In this document: in pieces, positions 1-10,910 of the stretch
Layout: each line of letters starts with the position of its first letter
Numbering within the stretch: position 1 is the stretch's first letter
Assembly (NCBI GenBank): GCA_024509875.1
Contig: JAMPIV010014150.1
Span: 220,891 to 284,890, forward strand
DNA length: 64,000 nt
Reading direction: 5' to 3'
Source of the DNA: Oreohelix idahoensis
Lineage: Eukaryota > Mollusca > Gastropoda > Stylommatophora > Oreohelicidae
Translations under genes and position numbers: made by a program
The notes under the pieces: generated by a model
Databases searched by the model: none
What the model was told of the DNA's origin: nothing
What the model saw: only the letters and a program-made list of their open reading frames with translations

Positions 1-1727
1 TTGCATTAACCAACTAAACATATAAACAATTATTTTATTATCCAACACAACACAACAGTACTACGACAATCACATACAAACTACACTTTAAAAGACTATC
101 TTTAGTAAGTCAGTGGTTGAATTTTGGGTAAAAGTTAAATTTTTTACAATTTATTGTCCTGGTTCTAGTTTGTTTTGAATCAGGACTGACAATCAAAAGT
201 GAAATCAAAAGAATTATTTACATCAATTAAATAACACCATGGATCTTCTGTCCATAATACAAATGTTATTATATTATAAGTGTGTAGATGTAGTTTTCTA
301 ACTTAGGTTAATACTGGTATATAATGGTAGGTTGTTGGTTAACATCACGCACTATTGTTTGTTTTCTTTTCATTTGACACTGATGGAATTTTTTATTAAT
401 ATTCACAGTCTTTATTTTAAACTAGCGGTTGAGCTTCCTGGTGCCGAACAGGCACTTATCTTCGAAGGATAACACCGGTAGATCTGTTCATAGGCTCGCT
501 GGACAATCTGTTTCCCTTCTTGAAAGGCAATGGCATCCAGCATGTGCCCGAAATATGCAAACAGTGTCAGGAATCGAACAGTTTCCACGAGCCTGGTACT
601 ACGTTAATGTCAGTACCAAAAAACCCACAAATTTCAATGAAATATACACAAGCGAACGATGACTGGCAAACAGTTTATGGCACACTTTAGATCTGCCTTG
701 TCCAGACTGCTTTCTATAGGTTTGAAAAGCACCAGCCTGCTCTCATCGCTCCTTGTTCATCAGAAATTTTTTTTTCAAAATGGCAACGAGCAGTCTACGT
801 GTCCGATAATATATAATGTATGGGCCAATGGGACCATGAACTCATTTATTTTGAATCAAACTTTTAAAAAAAAAAAACTCTCAAACTACTATGTTTACTA
901 CTGCAAATATATTTTTAATTTTAGGTCAACCAATCCTATCTCGCCTTCCTTTAAACTACTGCCAATCAAATTACAGGTACCTTTTGGTCCTCATTTCCCC
1001 AAAAGCTTTTTTCAAAACATGCTATGAAAAAAATAAGCAGGCTTGATTTTTGTTTTCGTCAGTCCGTCTTACAACACATAGTATTTTTGCCAATATTTTG
1101 GTTGTTTATTGTACTAGTGCTTAACTGACACAATATTATTGCTCAGGAAATCATAAGGTATCCGAATATATAATTTTTATGGCCCTATGTATTATGGTTC
1201 ATAATTCCATATTTATTTTCTATGTTAGTCGTTCAAATCTAGAAACTGCCACCTGTTCAATTCTTCTTACAACTATTTTCAAACTAAAAACGAGAATCGT
1301 CCGTAGTCCGTTAGAATTACGTCATTTTTTATAAGAGCTAAGGCTGTCTGCGTGACCAAATTGACGAACATTTTTTAGTTTTTGTATCGTAATTTGAAAA
1401 TCGCCCAAGGCTATGTCGCTCGAGCTGGCTTTTTGAAATCAACGCGAGACGGCGTACCCTAGGTTCTGTCTTTCCATTCCCTCCCCTCCTTTTCTTTTAT
1501 TCTATCACTCTGTCGTCTTGAACTTGCAAAAGTGTTACATTTAATCTCAAGGACGAATTTGAAAAGACAGTACCCTTCATTTGGCTATTAGGCTTATCAA
1601 AACCCGCATACCGGCTGGCGTGGGGAAGAAGACGCTGGACTCAAATTTTATTTTCTATCTTATTTTTGACTTATGCACTATAATATTATTTAATTTAGCT
1701 ATTGTATTTAGAATATCGTCACAGTAA
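1..1727. other. unassigned AT-rich DNA
   Basis: I see no supported gene, RNA or mobile element here. The short open frames (for example near 429-662 and 659-1027) have low-complexity translations and no recognisable domain, so they are probably chance. Confidence 0.5.
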
Positions 1728-2415
1728 TGTCTTCATATGTTTTCTTTATTAAATTAATGATCTTCAGGGGAAATCCATAATGCCTCATCAATTTCCAAAG
1801 TGATTCTCTGTCTACACTGTCAAATGCCTTTTCGTAGTCCACAAATCCGATGTATAATGGTGAATTCCATTCCAGACTTTGTTCAACTATTATTCTCAAA
1901 GTGGCTATCTGGTCTGTGCAGGATCTGTTTTGTCGAAAACCTGCTTGTTCATCTCTCAGTTTCTTGTCTACGGACTCTTTTAATCTTTCAAGGATAATCC
2001 TATTTAATACTTTTCCTGGCACTGATAGTAACATTATTCCTCTATAATTTGTGCACTCTTGTAAATTTCCCTTCTTAGGCAACTTAACCAGATATCCTTC
2101 CTTCCATTCTGCTGGTATCTCTTCCTTTTCCCAGACTTTACCCAGTAATTTATATAACATCTCTTTAGCCGTGTCGATATCTGCTTTAATGGCCTCTGCT
2201 GGAATGCCATCAGGTCCAGACGCTTTTCCATCTCTTAGAAGCTTTATGGCTTTCTTTATTTCTTCCTTCGTTGGTCTTTCACCGTTAATTTGAAGCTCTT
2301 CTTCTGATGGCTGGATGTCCGGGAGATTTTGTGGAGCTGGTCTATTGAGAAGGTCCTCAAAATATTCTGTCCACCTCTTCATCTGCTCTTGTATAATTGC
2401 TGAGCAGTTTTCCAT
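1708..2415 (-). pseudogene. LINE A reverse transcriptase, N-terminal half
   Basis: This frame encodes fingers and palm segments of a non-LTR reverse transcriptase. The motifs GKASGPDGIPAE, LPKKG, YRGIMLLSVPGKV, DEQAGFRQNRSCTDQI and FVDYEKAFDSVDRESLW follow the standard order. The frame ends before the catalytic F/YADD box because the element is truncated at about 1728. The last codons (1708-1727) are unrelated sequence read through. It is the same protein as the RT encoded at 44919-46229, which continues normally past this point. Confidence 0.85.
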
Positions 2416-3956
2416 TCTTGTCTTTTATGAGGCAACTTGTTTGCTTGTATTTCCCTGTCAGCTTCTTTGTGCTGTTATACAGTTCTCTCATATTTCCTTT
2501 GGCTGCAGCATCTTCTGCCTCTCTTGCCAACTCCTCAATATACTTCCTCTTGTCTCTTTTGATACTTCTTTTAACTTCTCTGTTTAGCTTCTATGTACAC
2601 TTCTTGAGCCTTGGCTTTAAATCTGCTTTCTTGTCTTTTCTGTCTTTTATCTTCTTGATGGATTCTAATGTTATCCATGCTTTTTTTTTTGTCGTTCCCT
2701 TTTCCCCAGTATTTCTTCGCATGTCTCATTCCATACCGGTTTGATTTGCTGCCAATAGTCTTCTGTATTCTCTACATCTTCCAGCTGTTGGAGCACTTGG
2801 AATTTGTTGGATATTGTGACCGCAAATTTGTCTCTTGTTTCTTGATTTCTTAGATGTCCTACATTAAATTGTTGTCTATAATTTTGCATTGTTGCATATC
2901 TCTTGAGTTTCATTTTTACTTCGGCTATCAGAAGGTGGTGATCTGATGCCACATCTGCTCCTCTATATACCTTTACATCCTGCAATGATGATCTAAACTT
3001 CTTGTTTATGCATATATGATCAATCTGATTTTCTGTTCTATGGTCTGGTGATATCCATGTTGCCTTGTGTATTCTCTTATGTGGAAACATGCTTCCTCCT
3101 ATAGTCAGTTGATTTGAAGCACAGATGTTTGAGAATAGTTCCGCATTTTCATTCATTATTCCAAGCCCCTGTTTTCCCATGACTTCTTGAAAGCCGGTGT
3201 TGACTGTACCTATCTTTGCATTCATGTCACCCATCAAAATTGTAATGTCTCTTCTTTTTACTTTTTCCATAATTTCCTGTAGTCTAGTATAAAATGCTTC
3301 TTTCACAGACTCTTCTTTGTCATTAGTTGGTGCATAACATTGGATGACATTTACATTTATTTTCTTTTTAGCTGTTTTAAAAGTAGCTGTTATTATTCTG
3401 GAGCCAACGGCTTCCCATTCAGTGAGTGCTTTATGTGCTTCTTTAGATAACATAAGAGCTACCCCTTCACTGTGGTGTGAACTTTCGTCTTCATGTCCTG
3501 AGGACAGCACCAATTCACCTGTGATGAGTTTCTTCTTGTCTACCCCCTTCCACTTTGTTTCACACATTCCCAGAACCTCGATTTTATATTCCCTCATTTC
3601 TGCTGCTACTTGTGCCACTTTCCCTTGTTCGTTTAATGTCCGAACATTCCAGGTGCCAAATCTGGAAGTTCTCCTAGAAGAAAGAAGGTTAGTCAGTAAC
3701 ACAGACTCCTTTCGGCTTTCTGTGTTGCATCATACGCCTCCCTGCGAGAGGATCTTCCCCTGTCTTGGATGGCTGTGTTTTATTTTCTTTAGTTGACTTG
3801 TCCATGTTTGTTGAAGTTTTTTGTGGTTTAAATTTTTTACAGGATGGGGTAACCGGCCCCATGCCCAACCCTCCTTAGTCGCTTTCTACGACATGCTTGG
3901 CAGGGAACAGTGTTACTATTCTTTGCTCCCCTTTCGGGCCCCGGTAACACACGGGT
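1728..3956 (-). mobile_element. RTE-like LINE, family A, copy 1 (3'-truncated)
   Basis: A non-LTR retrotransposon read right to left. The 5' end near 3956 (leader with a CACCCGTGTG start) matches that of the complete family A copy at 44915-49343. The leader is followed by an apurinic-type endonuclease and the first half of a reverse transcriptase. Similarity to the other copy stops near 1728, in the middle of the RT domain, so the RT active site, C-terminus and 3' end are missing. LINEs usually lose the 5' end, so an intact 5' end with a missing 3' end suggests a later deletion. I saw no target-site duplication. The assignment to an RTE-type clade rests on the single short ORF and the ~3.2-kb full-length size of the other copy. 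Confidence 0.85.
2671..3702 (-). pseudogene. LINE A endonuclease and linker region
   Basis: This 343-codon open frame is the N-terminal half of the family A polyprotein. It is an AP-like endonuclease that would nick target DNA to prime reverse transcription. Visible motifs in order: TWNVRTL (N-type active-site strand), CETKW (catalytic Glu), QCYAPTND, MGDMNAKIG (the Asp/Asn pair) and SDHHLL (catalytic SDH). The core covers about residues 15-265, followed by a helical linker. Translation breaks in the lysine-rich stretch near 2671-2690 (a T run on the plus strand), so the link to the RT half is frameshifted. The active-site residues look intact, but the gene cannot make a full polyprotein. Confidence 0.85.
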
Positions 3957-5526
3957 GTCTTTGTATGCTTCTTCAACATAAATTAGGGCATATTTGAAGC
4001 AAGTCGGTAATTGATCCCTAGATACTGGTTAATAATATGAGATGGAAGATGCATCTCAGAGGTGAAGAACTGAATAGTTCCGGTGTGACGATATTGTGTA
4101 TGTCCTTCTACATTCTCCATTCTCTCCTGCATTACCGATTTATTTCTTCATTTTCCTCACTCATCGTCCTATTATTTGGCATATTTTATGCACTTACATT
4201 TTTGCCTAGTCACTCCCAGATTTGTTTACGTTTCACCATGTGAATCGTATTATTACAAGGCTAATTAGACAGGTTAGCGAATAATATTGTTATCACTTAA
4301 GTCGTCTAGCCGCCTTTGATAGAGACTGTCACTGTTGACACAAGGTGGTCTCGCACGATTGACGGAAAGAAAGCCAGATTGTCTGTCTAAGAAATCCGTC
4401 TGGGAGATGTACGTAAACACAGGTGATAATGAGATTATACTTCCGTCAGACCGCACAAGTCCAATCGGAAGTATTGCTGCCATATTTGAAACAGGTCACG
4501 AGTTTACATTTCTTAAAATTGATATTTTAATACACACGGGGGATAGTAATGATTTAACACCCCGACCTACTTCTAAAGAGACAGGATTGGTCTAAATTGA
4601 GAGCCTGAAATAAACTTTAGCTCTCATTGGAAAGCTGGTCGGAAATACCATATGGGACAGGAGTGGAAATGAGAGATATAATCTAACAAAGTCGGAGACA
4701 CAAGTCAAGCAACCACTCACAGTAGCCAGAGAGATTTAGCGGACAAAGAATTCCAAAATTAAAAGTGACAGATCGAAGTATTTGGGCGTCTTCATAACTT
4801 AAAAGAGATCCCGCAATTTTAAATACAAAGACTGGAAACTTAAGGAATCAGAAGTAAAAGTCATAAGAGAGATTCTGAAACTACCACAGACCAAAGGATC
4901 GAAGCAGCTAATCAAAGTTGCTGTGTCCATTCTACTGTGCCAGGAGATTGTGTTCCCAAGTTATTTGAGGTAAGTTGTGAACATTTATTTTACAATGTGA
5001 ATTTGACATGTCTGTACTGGCTAAGTGGTGATACAAAGCATAGGATGCTGGCAACCTCAACATATGAAAATAGAATGTTCATAAACCACTACAGCAAGCA
5101 GTGGTGTTTGCTTTATGCTAATTCGCTCAGGAAAGCGAAAGTATAGGTAATCCCAGACTCCGAATGGAGCAGTGAGGAATAATGAGTACATCACATGTGG
5201 ATAAAGTGTATAGTATCATTTTATGAGATATATGTACCTTGTTAATTGTAGTTCAGGCACTAATCATTGCACTCGCGCTGTCCAAGCACATATTTTTCCA
5301 TTAAAATACCCAGAAGAATATTGGCGATTTCCAATAATCTTCCCTGAGTTACACTGTGTATACTCAAAGAATCTAATTATTCAGAGAGGCTAACATTGGT
5401 GTGTGAACAGCGAGACAATGCGCCTGTTAATCTTCAGCCCACAAATGTACTTAGCAGAGACATTTGTTCTTTTATTTTTCCTAAAGTTCGTGGAGATTCC
5501 AGAAAAAAGCAGTGATATCAACAAGT
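3957..5526. other. unassigned DNA
   Basis: I recognise no gene or repeat family here. Open frames near 4037-4243, 4335-4595 and 4937-5146 are short, with no domain and no partner elsewhere in the window. Confidence 0.45.
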
Positions 5527-5597
5527 CTCCTCAATATATGTCCTATCTAACTTCAGTATCTCCTTCTCATCTCTTGTTCTACTTACACTTGTCTAGT
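5527..5597 (-). mobile_element. family A LINE remnant seeding a minisatellite
   Basis: This stretch aligns to the family A RT C-terminal coding region at about 45135-45205. Shared words include CTTCTCATCTCTTGTTC and CTAGTTCTT. The match leads directly into the 26-bp tandem array on its right. No open frame survives. Confidence 0.7.
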
Positions 5598-6194
5598 TCT
5601 TATCATCAGTTCTATATTAGTGATCTTATCATCAGTTCTATATTAGTGATCTTATCCCCAGTTCTATATTAGTGATCTTATCATCAGTTCTATATTAGTA
5701 ATCTTATCATCAGTTCTATATTAGTGATATTATCATCAGTTCTATATTAGTGATCTTATCATTAGTTCTATATTAGTGAGCTTATCATCAGTTCTATATT
5801 AGTGATCTTGTCATCAGTTCTATATTAATGATCTTGTCATCAGTTCTATATTAGTGATCTTGTCATCAGTTCTATATTAGTGATCTTGTCATAAGTTCTA
5901 TATTAGTGATCTTGTCATCAGTTCTATATTAGTGATCATGTCATCAGTTCTATATTAGTGATCTTGTCATCAGTTCTACATTAGTGATCTTGTCATCAGT
6001 TCTATATTAATGATCTTATCATCAGTTCTATATTAGTGATCTTGTCATCAGTTCTATATTAGTGATCTTGTCATCAGTTCTATATTAGTGATCTTGTCAT
6101 CAGTTCTATATTAGTGATCTTGTCATCAGTTCTATATTAATGATCTTATCATCAGTTCTATATTAGTGATCTTATCACCAGTTCTATATTAATG
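5598..6194. repeat. 26-bp minisatellite, about 23 copies
   Basis: A tandem array of a 26-bp unit (CTTGTCATCAGTTCTATATT plus AGTGAT). Variants are CTTATC for CTTGTC and TTAATG for TTAGTG. The unit matches a 26-bp stretch of family A LINE (45198-45231 region) bounded by two CTTGTCAT words. There is no spacer diversity, so this is not CRISPR-like. Confidence 0.95.
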
Positions 6195-6196
6195 AG

Positions 6197-6390
6197 CAGT
6201 GGCGTAGTGGCGTATAAAGGAGGTGTCAAGGGGCGGACTGCCCGGGTGACAGCCAGGAAAGGCGTGCTGTCGGATACTTTTATGATAGTACTTACTGTTA
6301 AAAATATACTTGCAAATGTGATTCTTTATAGGAGGAGATGCCAAATGTAGGATCCGTCCCCGGGTGCCAAATACTTTAAGTACGCCTCTG
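6197..6390. mobile_element. MITE with CAGWGGCGTA ends
   Basis: A 194-bp non-coding element. It begins CAGTGGCGTA and ends TACGCCTCTG, which gives imperfect inverted termini CAG(T/A)GGCGTA. Termini of this kind are typical of small hAT-derived elements. I could not find a clear 8-bp target duplication. It abuts the right end of the minisatellite. Confidence 0.6.
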
Positions 6391-6494
6391 ATGAAAGGAT
6401 ACTATGAAGGGTAAAGAATGAATAAATAATAACAAACACCAGAAATGTCAGCCTGAAAAAAAAAAAAAAAATTATATTGGACTGTATTGTACTT

Positions 6495-6697
6495 TACAAG
6501 CTGATCGGTCTGTAACCATTTGGTTCTTTCAGGTCCTTGTCTTTCTTTGGTATAGGTATCAGTATAGCTTCTTTCCATGCCTGCGGGACAATTCCTCTTT
6601 TCCAACTGTAGTTCAGTACTGCCTGAAGCTTCTTTTTTGCCATTGTGCCGAGACCTATTAATATTTCATTGGTTATTCCATCTTTTCCAGGTGATTT
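6495..6697 (-). pseudogene. inverted RT segment of LINE C
   Basis: On the minus strand this encodes the part of RT that should come just before the plus-strand segment: KSPGKDGITNEIL, then SWKRGIVPQAWKEA, then PNGYRPIS. The next expected residues (LTSC, then the MEHMI-type motif) begin on the plus strand at about 6698. Almost nothing is lost at the switch. This fits an inversion formed during insertion rather than two separate elements. Confidence 0.75.
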
Positions 6698-7377
6698 TTC
6701 TACTAAGCTGTAGTAAGAAAACTGATGGAGCACATGATTATTACCAGACTGATGTGGCACCTGCAAAGCAAACACCTATTAACCCATCAACAATCAGGAT
6801 TCAGACAACACAGATCCACTGAAGATCAAATCACATATATAGCTCAGGAAATCGAAGATGCCTTCCACGAAAAAAAAAAACACACGATAGTGGTTTGGGT
6901 AGATTTAGAAAAAGTTTTCGATAAAATATGGAAAGAGGGATTGAAAGTCAAACTGAAGAGAAGTGGTGTATGTGGGGGCGAATGTACAAATGGATTGGTC
7001 ACTACCTTGAGAATAGAACCGCCAGAGTACAGCTGCAAGGACAGACTAGTAAAAAGTTTATATTAGAGCAGGGGGTCCCACAAGGGGGAGTCCTGTCACC
7101 TACTCTGTTCCTTGCATACATAAATGACATAACTGAAAATATTCAACAAATAGCACACAATGCATCCTTTGCAGATGACTGACTTAGCCTTGTGGATCTC
7201 TGAAGAACGTATCACTACTGCAAACATTCGGATGCAGCAAGCACTAACATCACTGGAAGAGTGGGCCAAAACATGGCTCATAAAGATAAAGGAAGAGAAA
7301 ACAACGTACACAGTATTTTCCCTCTCAACTAGACATCAGAGCTCCAAACTAGTGATGAAGGAGAAAATCTTCATTTA
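6698..7377 (+). pseudogene. LINE C reverse transcriptase palm and thumb
   Basis: Fragments in three frames encode GFRQHRSTEDQITY, VWVDLEKVFDKIW, VPQGGVLSPTLF and SFADD (the catalytic Asp pair at about 7169-7180), then a thumb-like helix region. At least two frameshifts separate these pieces. The gene would have copied the element RNA by target-primed reverse transcription. Confidence 0.8.
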
Positions 7378-7654
7378 AATGAAAATCCAAACTACCTAGG
7401 CATTACTTTTCATCGCCGCCTGACTTGGAAAAAACAGGTTGGCAGAAACCGAATGAGAGCAAGACAAAGAATGGCAATTATGATAAAACTTGCTGGAACA
7501 ACTTGGGGTGCAGATGAGAAAGTGCTTAAGACGTTGTACACAGGGCGAGTGAGACCAGTCCTTGAATATGGCATAGCAGCATGGGCAACAGCAGCTAAGT
7601 CTAACTTCGATAAAATTAGCAGACTCCAAAATCAAGCAATGAGAATTATAACGG

Positions 7655-7802
7655 CAACTTTGTAGCAAATCAACCACAGATGGATCAGCAACCAATAGAA
7701 AAATGGAGAGGGGGGTGTCCTTTCTGACCACTGTGCACAAAAAAGGCCTTTGTAGGCAGTTTGAAAACTGCAAGCAGAGGGTATATGGACAAAGAAAGTC
7801 AA
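7655..7802 (+). repeat. scrambled internal duplication in LINE C
   Basis: This segment repeats, in compressed form, sequence that lies downstream at about 8200-8375. Shared parts are GATGGATCAGCAAC, CTTTCTGACC and TTGAAAACTGCA, with internal deletions between them. It sits between the RT thumb and the RNase H region, where a normal copy would not carry it. Confidence 0.6.
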
Positions 7803-8811
7803 CACCTATAAAAGAACTCGAAAAGATTACATGCCTCCAGCCAATGGAGGATAGAAGAGACTGCAGGGCTCAGCAACAGGCCGAAAAATTCAAAAAACTA
7901 AAAGACCACCCGATGTGCCATAGAATGAATGCTCTTAGAAGGCAAAGACTCAAACGAAGCAACTTTGTAGAATCAACCAAACCACAGATGAGAGCAGTTT
8001 CCATAAATGAAATATCCACTACAAAACCCATCTACACTACACACAAGCTTCCAGTTTGGAAACAAAATCGTTTCCCTGAAATGATAGAAAACATTCATGG
8101 AATTGAACGAAAAAAGAGCCAAACTGCAACAGATAGAAAATCCATAGCGACAAAATACACAGAGAAACATTACCCACGCAACACCTGGACCCATGCATGC
8201 ACAGATGGATCAGCAACAAATGCAATAGAAAATGGAGGTGGGGGTGTCTTTCTGACCTTAAGCACTGGTGCACAAAAAAGGCTGTCAGTGGTAACTGGAC
8301 AATTCTCAAGTAACTTCAGAGGCAGAGGCCTTGAAAACTGCAGCAGAGGGTATATTGACAGAAGAAAGCACAGAGAGACAAAGTTGCTTTCTTTACTGAT
8401 GCACAGTCAGTAATTGCAACGTTGAAAAGCCAAAATAATACAGACCTGGATGACCTCAGAATAGTGCTCCACAAACTTTGTCAACGATTCAAAAGTGTTG
8501 TGATCCAATGGATCACATCTCTGTAACATCACCGGCAATAAAGAGGCTGACAGAATGGCAAAAGAAAGTTCACATCTACCTCAGCCTGATGCAAGCATAA
8601 CTTTCGAGGAGGCAAAGCGTTTTATCAGAATCAGATATAGAAACAAATGGAATGTAGAACATCCAGGTCACACACAGAATGATGCTTACTACCAGCTCAA
8701 CAGAAGAGAACAAGTGGTAATCTTCAGACTCCGCACTGGCCACAACAGATTTAGATACCATCTATTCAACATGCTAAAGATAGGAACTACCGATCAGTGT
8801 AACTGTGGCAC
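7703..8811 (+). pseudogene. LINE C RNase H and C-terminal region
   Basis: After a linker, the frame to 8413 encodes an RNase H domain start (ACTDGSATNAIENGGGGVFL, with the first catalytic Asp). After frameshifts, 8490-8811 continues with an NKEADRMAKE-type stretch and a C-terminal part ending at CNCGT, a zinc-binding-like Cys motif. RNase H would remove RNA from the cDNA hybrid. The coding is interrupted near 8413 and diverges from other family C copies at 8811. Confidence 0.75.
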
Positions 8812-8991
8812 TGTGACGGTTTTGCCTCCCCTGCTTTGCATTAGTGGTCCAACAGTGACCAAACTCAAGAGTATCTAATGTAAGTTTCAATGGAGTCTAT
8901 TTGTATACAAGATTACTCTTGGCAGAAATGTAGATAGAAGAGTAGTAAAGCTTCTATCACATGGGAGTCTTCACAAGAAATTCAGGTAAGC
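8812..8991. other. unassigned spacer
   Basis: A short stretch between two LINEs with no recognisable feature. Confidence 0.4.
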
Positions 8992-9003
8992 GAAAACAAT
9001 GCT

Positions 9004-10898
9004 AGTGAACAGTACAGTCAGCTGGACAAGGAAGTAAAACGTCAAACCCGTGCTAACAAAAGGACATTTCTGGATGACCTTGCAAGACAGGCAGAAGAGG
9101 CAGCACTGAGAAATGAACAAAGCACAGTTTATAAAATAACTAAAGCTATCAGTGGAAAACGAGGTGCAAACAACATAACGTTAGTAAGAGACAAGCAAGG
9201 AAATCTCATCACCACAGCACAGGGGCAGGAAACAAGGTGGGCAGAGCACTTCAGAGAAACACTGAATAAGGAACCACCAGAGACTCAGCTGAATGTTCCT
9301 GAGGCTGAAAGTGACTTAGACGTAAATACAGACATTCCACGAAAAGAAGAAATTATCACAGCTATCAAAGGGCTAAAAAATGGAAAAGCGCCTGGTCACG
9401 ACAATCAGAATGCTGAGCTATTCAAGACAGACTCTGAACTAGCAGCAGAACTATTAGAACCACTATTTGCACAAGTCTGGGAAACTGAGACAACACCAAC
9501 AGAGTGGAGTAAAGGAACAATTGTCAAATTGCCCAAGAAGGGCGACCTTGCAGACTGCAACAACTGGAGAGGAATTACCCTCCTCTCAGTTCCCAGCAAA
9601 ATACTAGGCAGGATAATCATCCAGAGAATTTCAAAAGCAGTTGACAATAAACTGAGGAAAGAACAAGCGGGCTTCAGAAAGAACAGAAGATGTGCAGATC
9701 ATATATTTGCCCTCAGGAACATTATAGAGCAGTGCTCAGAATGGCAGAGACAGCTGTACATTAACTTTGTTGATTTTGAAAAGGCTTTCGACAGCATACA
9801 CAGGGACAGCCTATGGAAAATTCTGAGGGCTTATGGAATTCCCAGCCGCATTGTTTCTATTATAAAAAGCCTCTATTCTAACTTTACGTGCAGTGTTGGA
9901 TCGAGTAATGTAACTTTCGAAGTGAAAACAGGAGTACGACAGGGATGCCCCTTATCAACAACATTATTTTTGACAGTCATAGATTGGGTGATGCGCCAGA
10001 CAACAGAGGGCAGTCCAAGAGGAATTAGATGGACAATGTTTTCTACACTGGAAGATTTGGAATATGCAGATGACATTGCACTGCTCGCGCATTCACACCA
10101 ACACATTCAAGACAAAACTGATAGACTGAATAAGTATGGCCAGCAGGTTGGCCTGAACATCAATCTGAAGAAGACGGAGGTCATGACACTAAATGTGGCA
10201 ATCCTGAGCCAATAACAGTAAGGAACCAGAAGTTAGAACAGACAGACACATTTACTTACCTAGGAAGCATAGTAACACCTGACGGCGGAACAAGCAAGGA
10301 CATTAACAACAGAATGAATAAAGCGAGAACAGCCTTTGCTATTCTCAACAACATTTGGAAGTCTTCCCAGTACAGCACAAACACCAAATTAAGACTGTAT
10401 GAGAGCTGCGTACTTTCTGTGCTTCTCTATGGTGCGGAATGTTGGAGAGTAACAGAGAAGGAAATGTCGAAACTGTCCTCCTTCCACACAATCTGCCTAA
10501 GGAAAATTCTCCGAATCTTTTGGCCAAACACCATCAGCAACCAATAACTACTTATTCGGAGTAACCAGGAGGACATGCACACCATCATAGCTGGCAGACG
10601 CTGGAGTTGGGTTGGCCATGTCCTCAGAAGGGACCCTGATACCATCGCAAGAACAGCTATGCTATGGACCCCCGAGGGAAAGCGAAAGAGAGGCCGACCA
10701 AAAACAACTTGGCGGAGAACTGTGGAAGCTGAGATGCAAAGAATGAACCACAGTTGGGGCACTGTACGAAGGATGGCCACCGACCGAGCAAAGTGGAATC
10801 AATTTGTTGCTGCCCTACAAGACGCCACCAGGCGTGATGGCCGCTGACTGCTTTGACGGTTGGCGGTTATGGATCAAAGAAGAAGAAGAAGAAGAAGA
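9004..10898 (+). mobile_element. LINE family B, copy 1, 5'-truncated, with target duplication
   Basis: A non-LTR retrotransposon fragment ending in a (GAA)n tail. It is flanked by the perfect 12-bp direct repeat GAAAACAATGCT at 8992-9003 and 10899-10910, so both ends of the insertion are fixed. The 5' part, including the endonuclease, is missing, as in typical abortive reverse transcription. The same family appears in reverse at 50876-53300, and as a 211-bp derivative at 18418-18628. Confidence 0.92.
9005..10847 (+). pseudogene. LINE B reverse transcriptase and C-terminal domain
   Basis: The reading runs through a helical linker (KRQTRANKRTFLDDLARQAE), the RT motifs LPKKGDL, WRGITLLSVPSK, EQAGFRKNRRCADHIF, FVDFEKAFDSIHRDSLW and VRQGCPLSTTLF, and the catalytic YADDIALL near 10063-10086. 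The thumb follows, then the C-terminal WVGHVLRR and GKRKRGRPKTTW motifs typical of this LINE type. A frameshift near 10200 and a stop near 10545 split it into three open pieces. It has no start codon of its own because the 5' end was never copied. Confidence 0.88.
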
Positions 10899-10910
10899 GA
10901 AAACAATGCT

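Larger units (their letters stand above)
6495..8811 (+). mobile_element. I-like LINE, family C, copy 1, 5' inverted and rearranged
   Basis: A non-LTR retrotransposon with reverse transcriptase followed by RNase H, the arrangement of the I/Nimbus type. The first ~200 bp are inverted relative to the rest, and the coding strand then runs plus from about 6698. Homology to the family C 3' end (seen at 15195 and 24690) stops at about 8811 in the Cys-rich C-terminal segment, so the 3' end has been lost or replaced. Several frameshifts and an internal scrambled duplication (7655-7800) show it is dead. Confidence 0.8.

Noticed and set aside
2315..2744. Hydrophobic open frames on the plus strand resembling membrane proteins (also at 46337-46753)
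   Set aside because: They are antisense shadows of the LINE A coding strand. Lys- and Glu-rich sense codons read as Leu, Phe and Ser in reverse.
5598..6194. CRISPR-like regular repeat array
   Set aside because: The units are contiguous 26-bp copies with no variable spacers, the host is eukaryotic, and the unit is traceable to a LINE.
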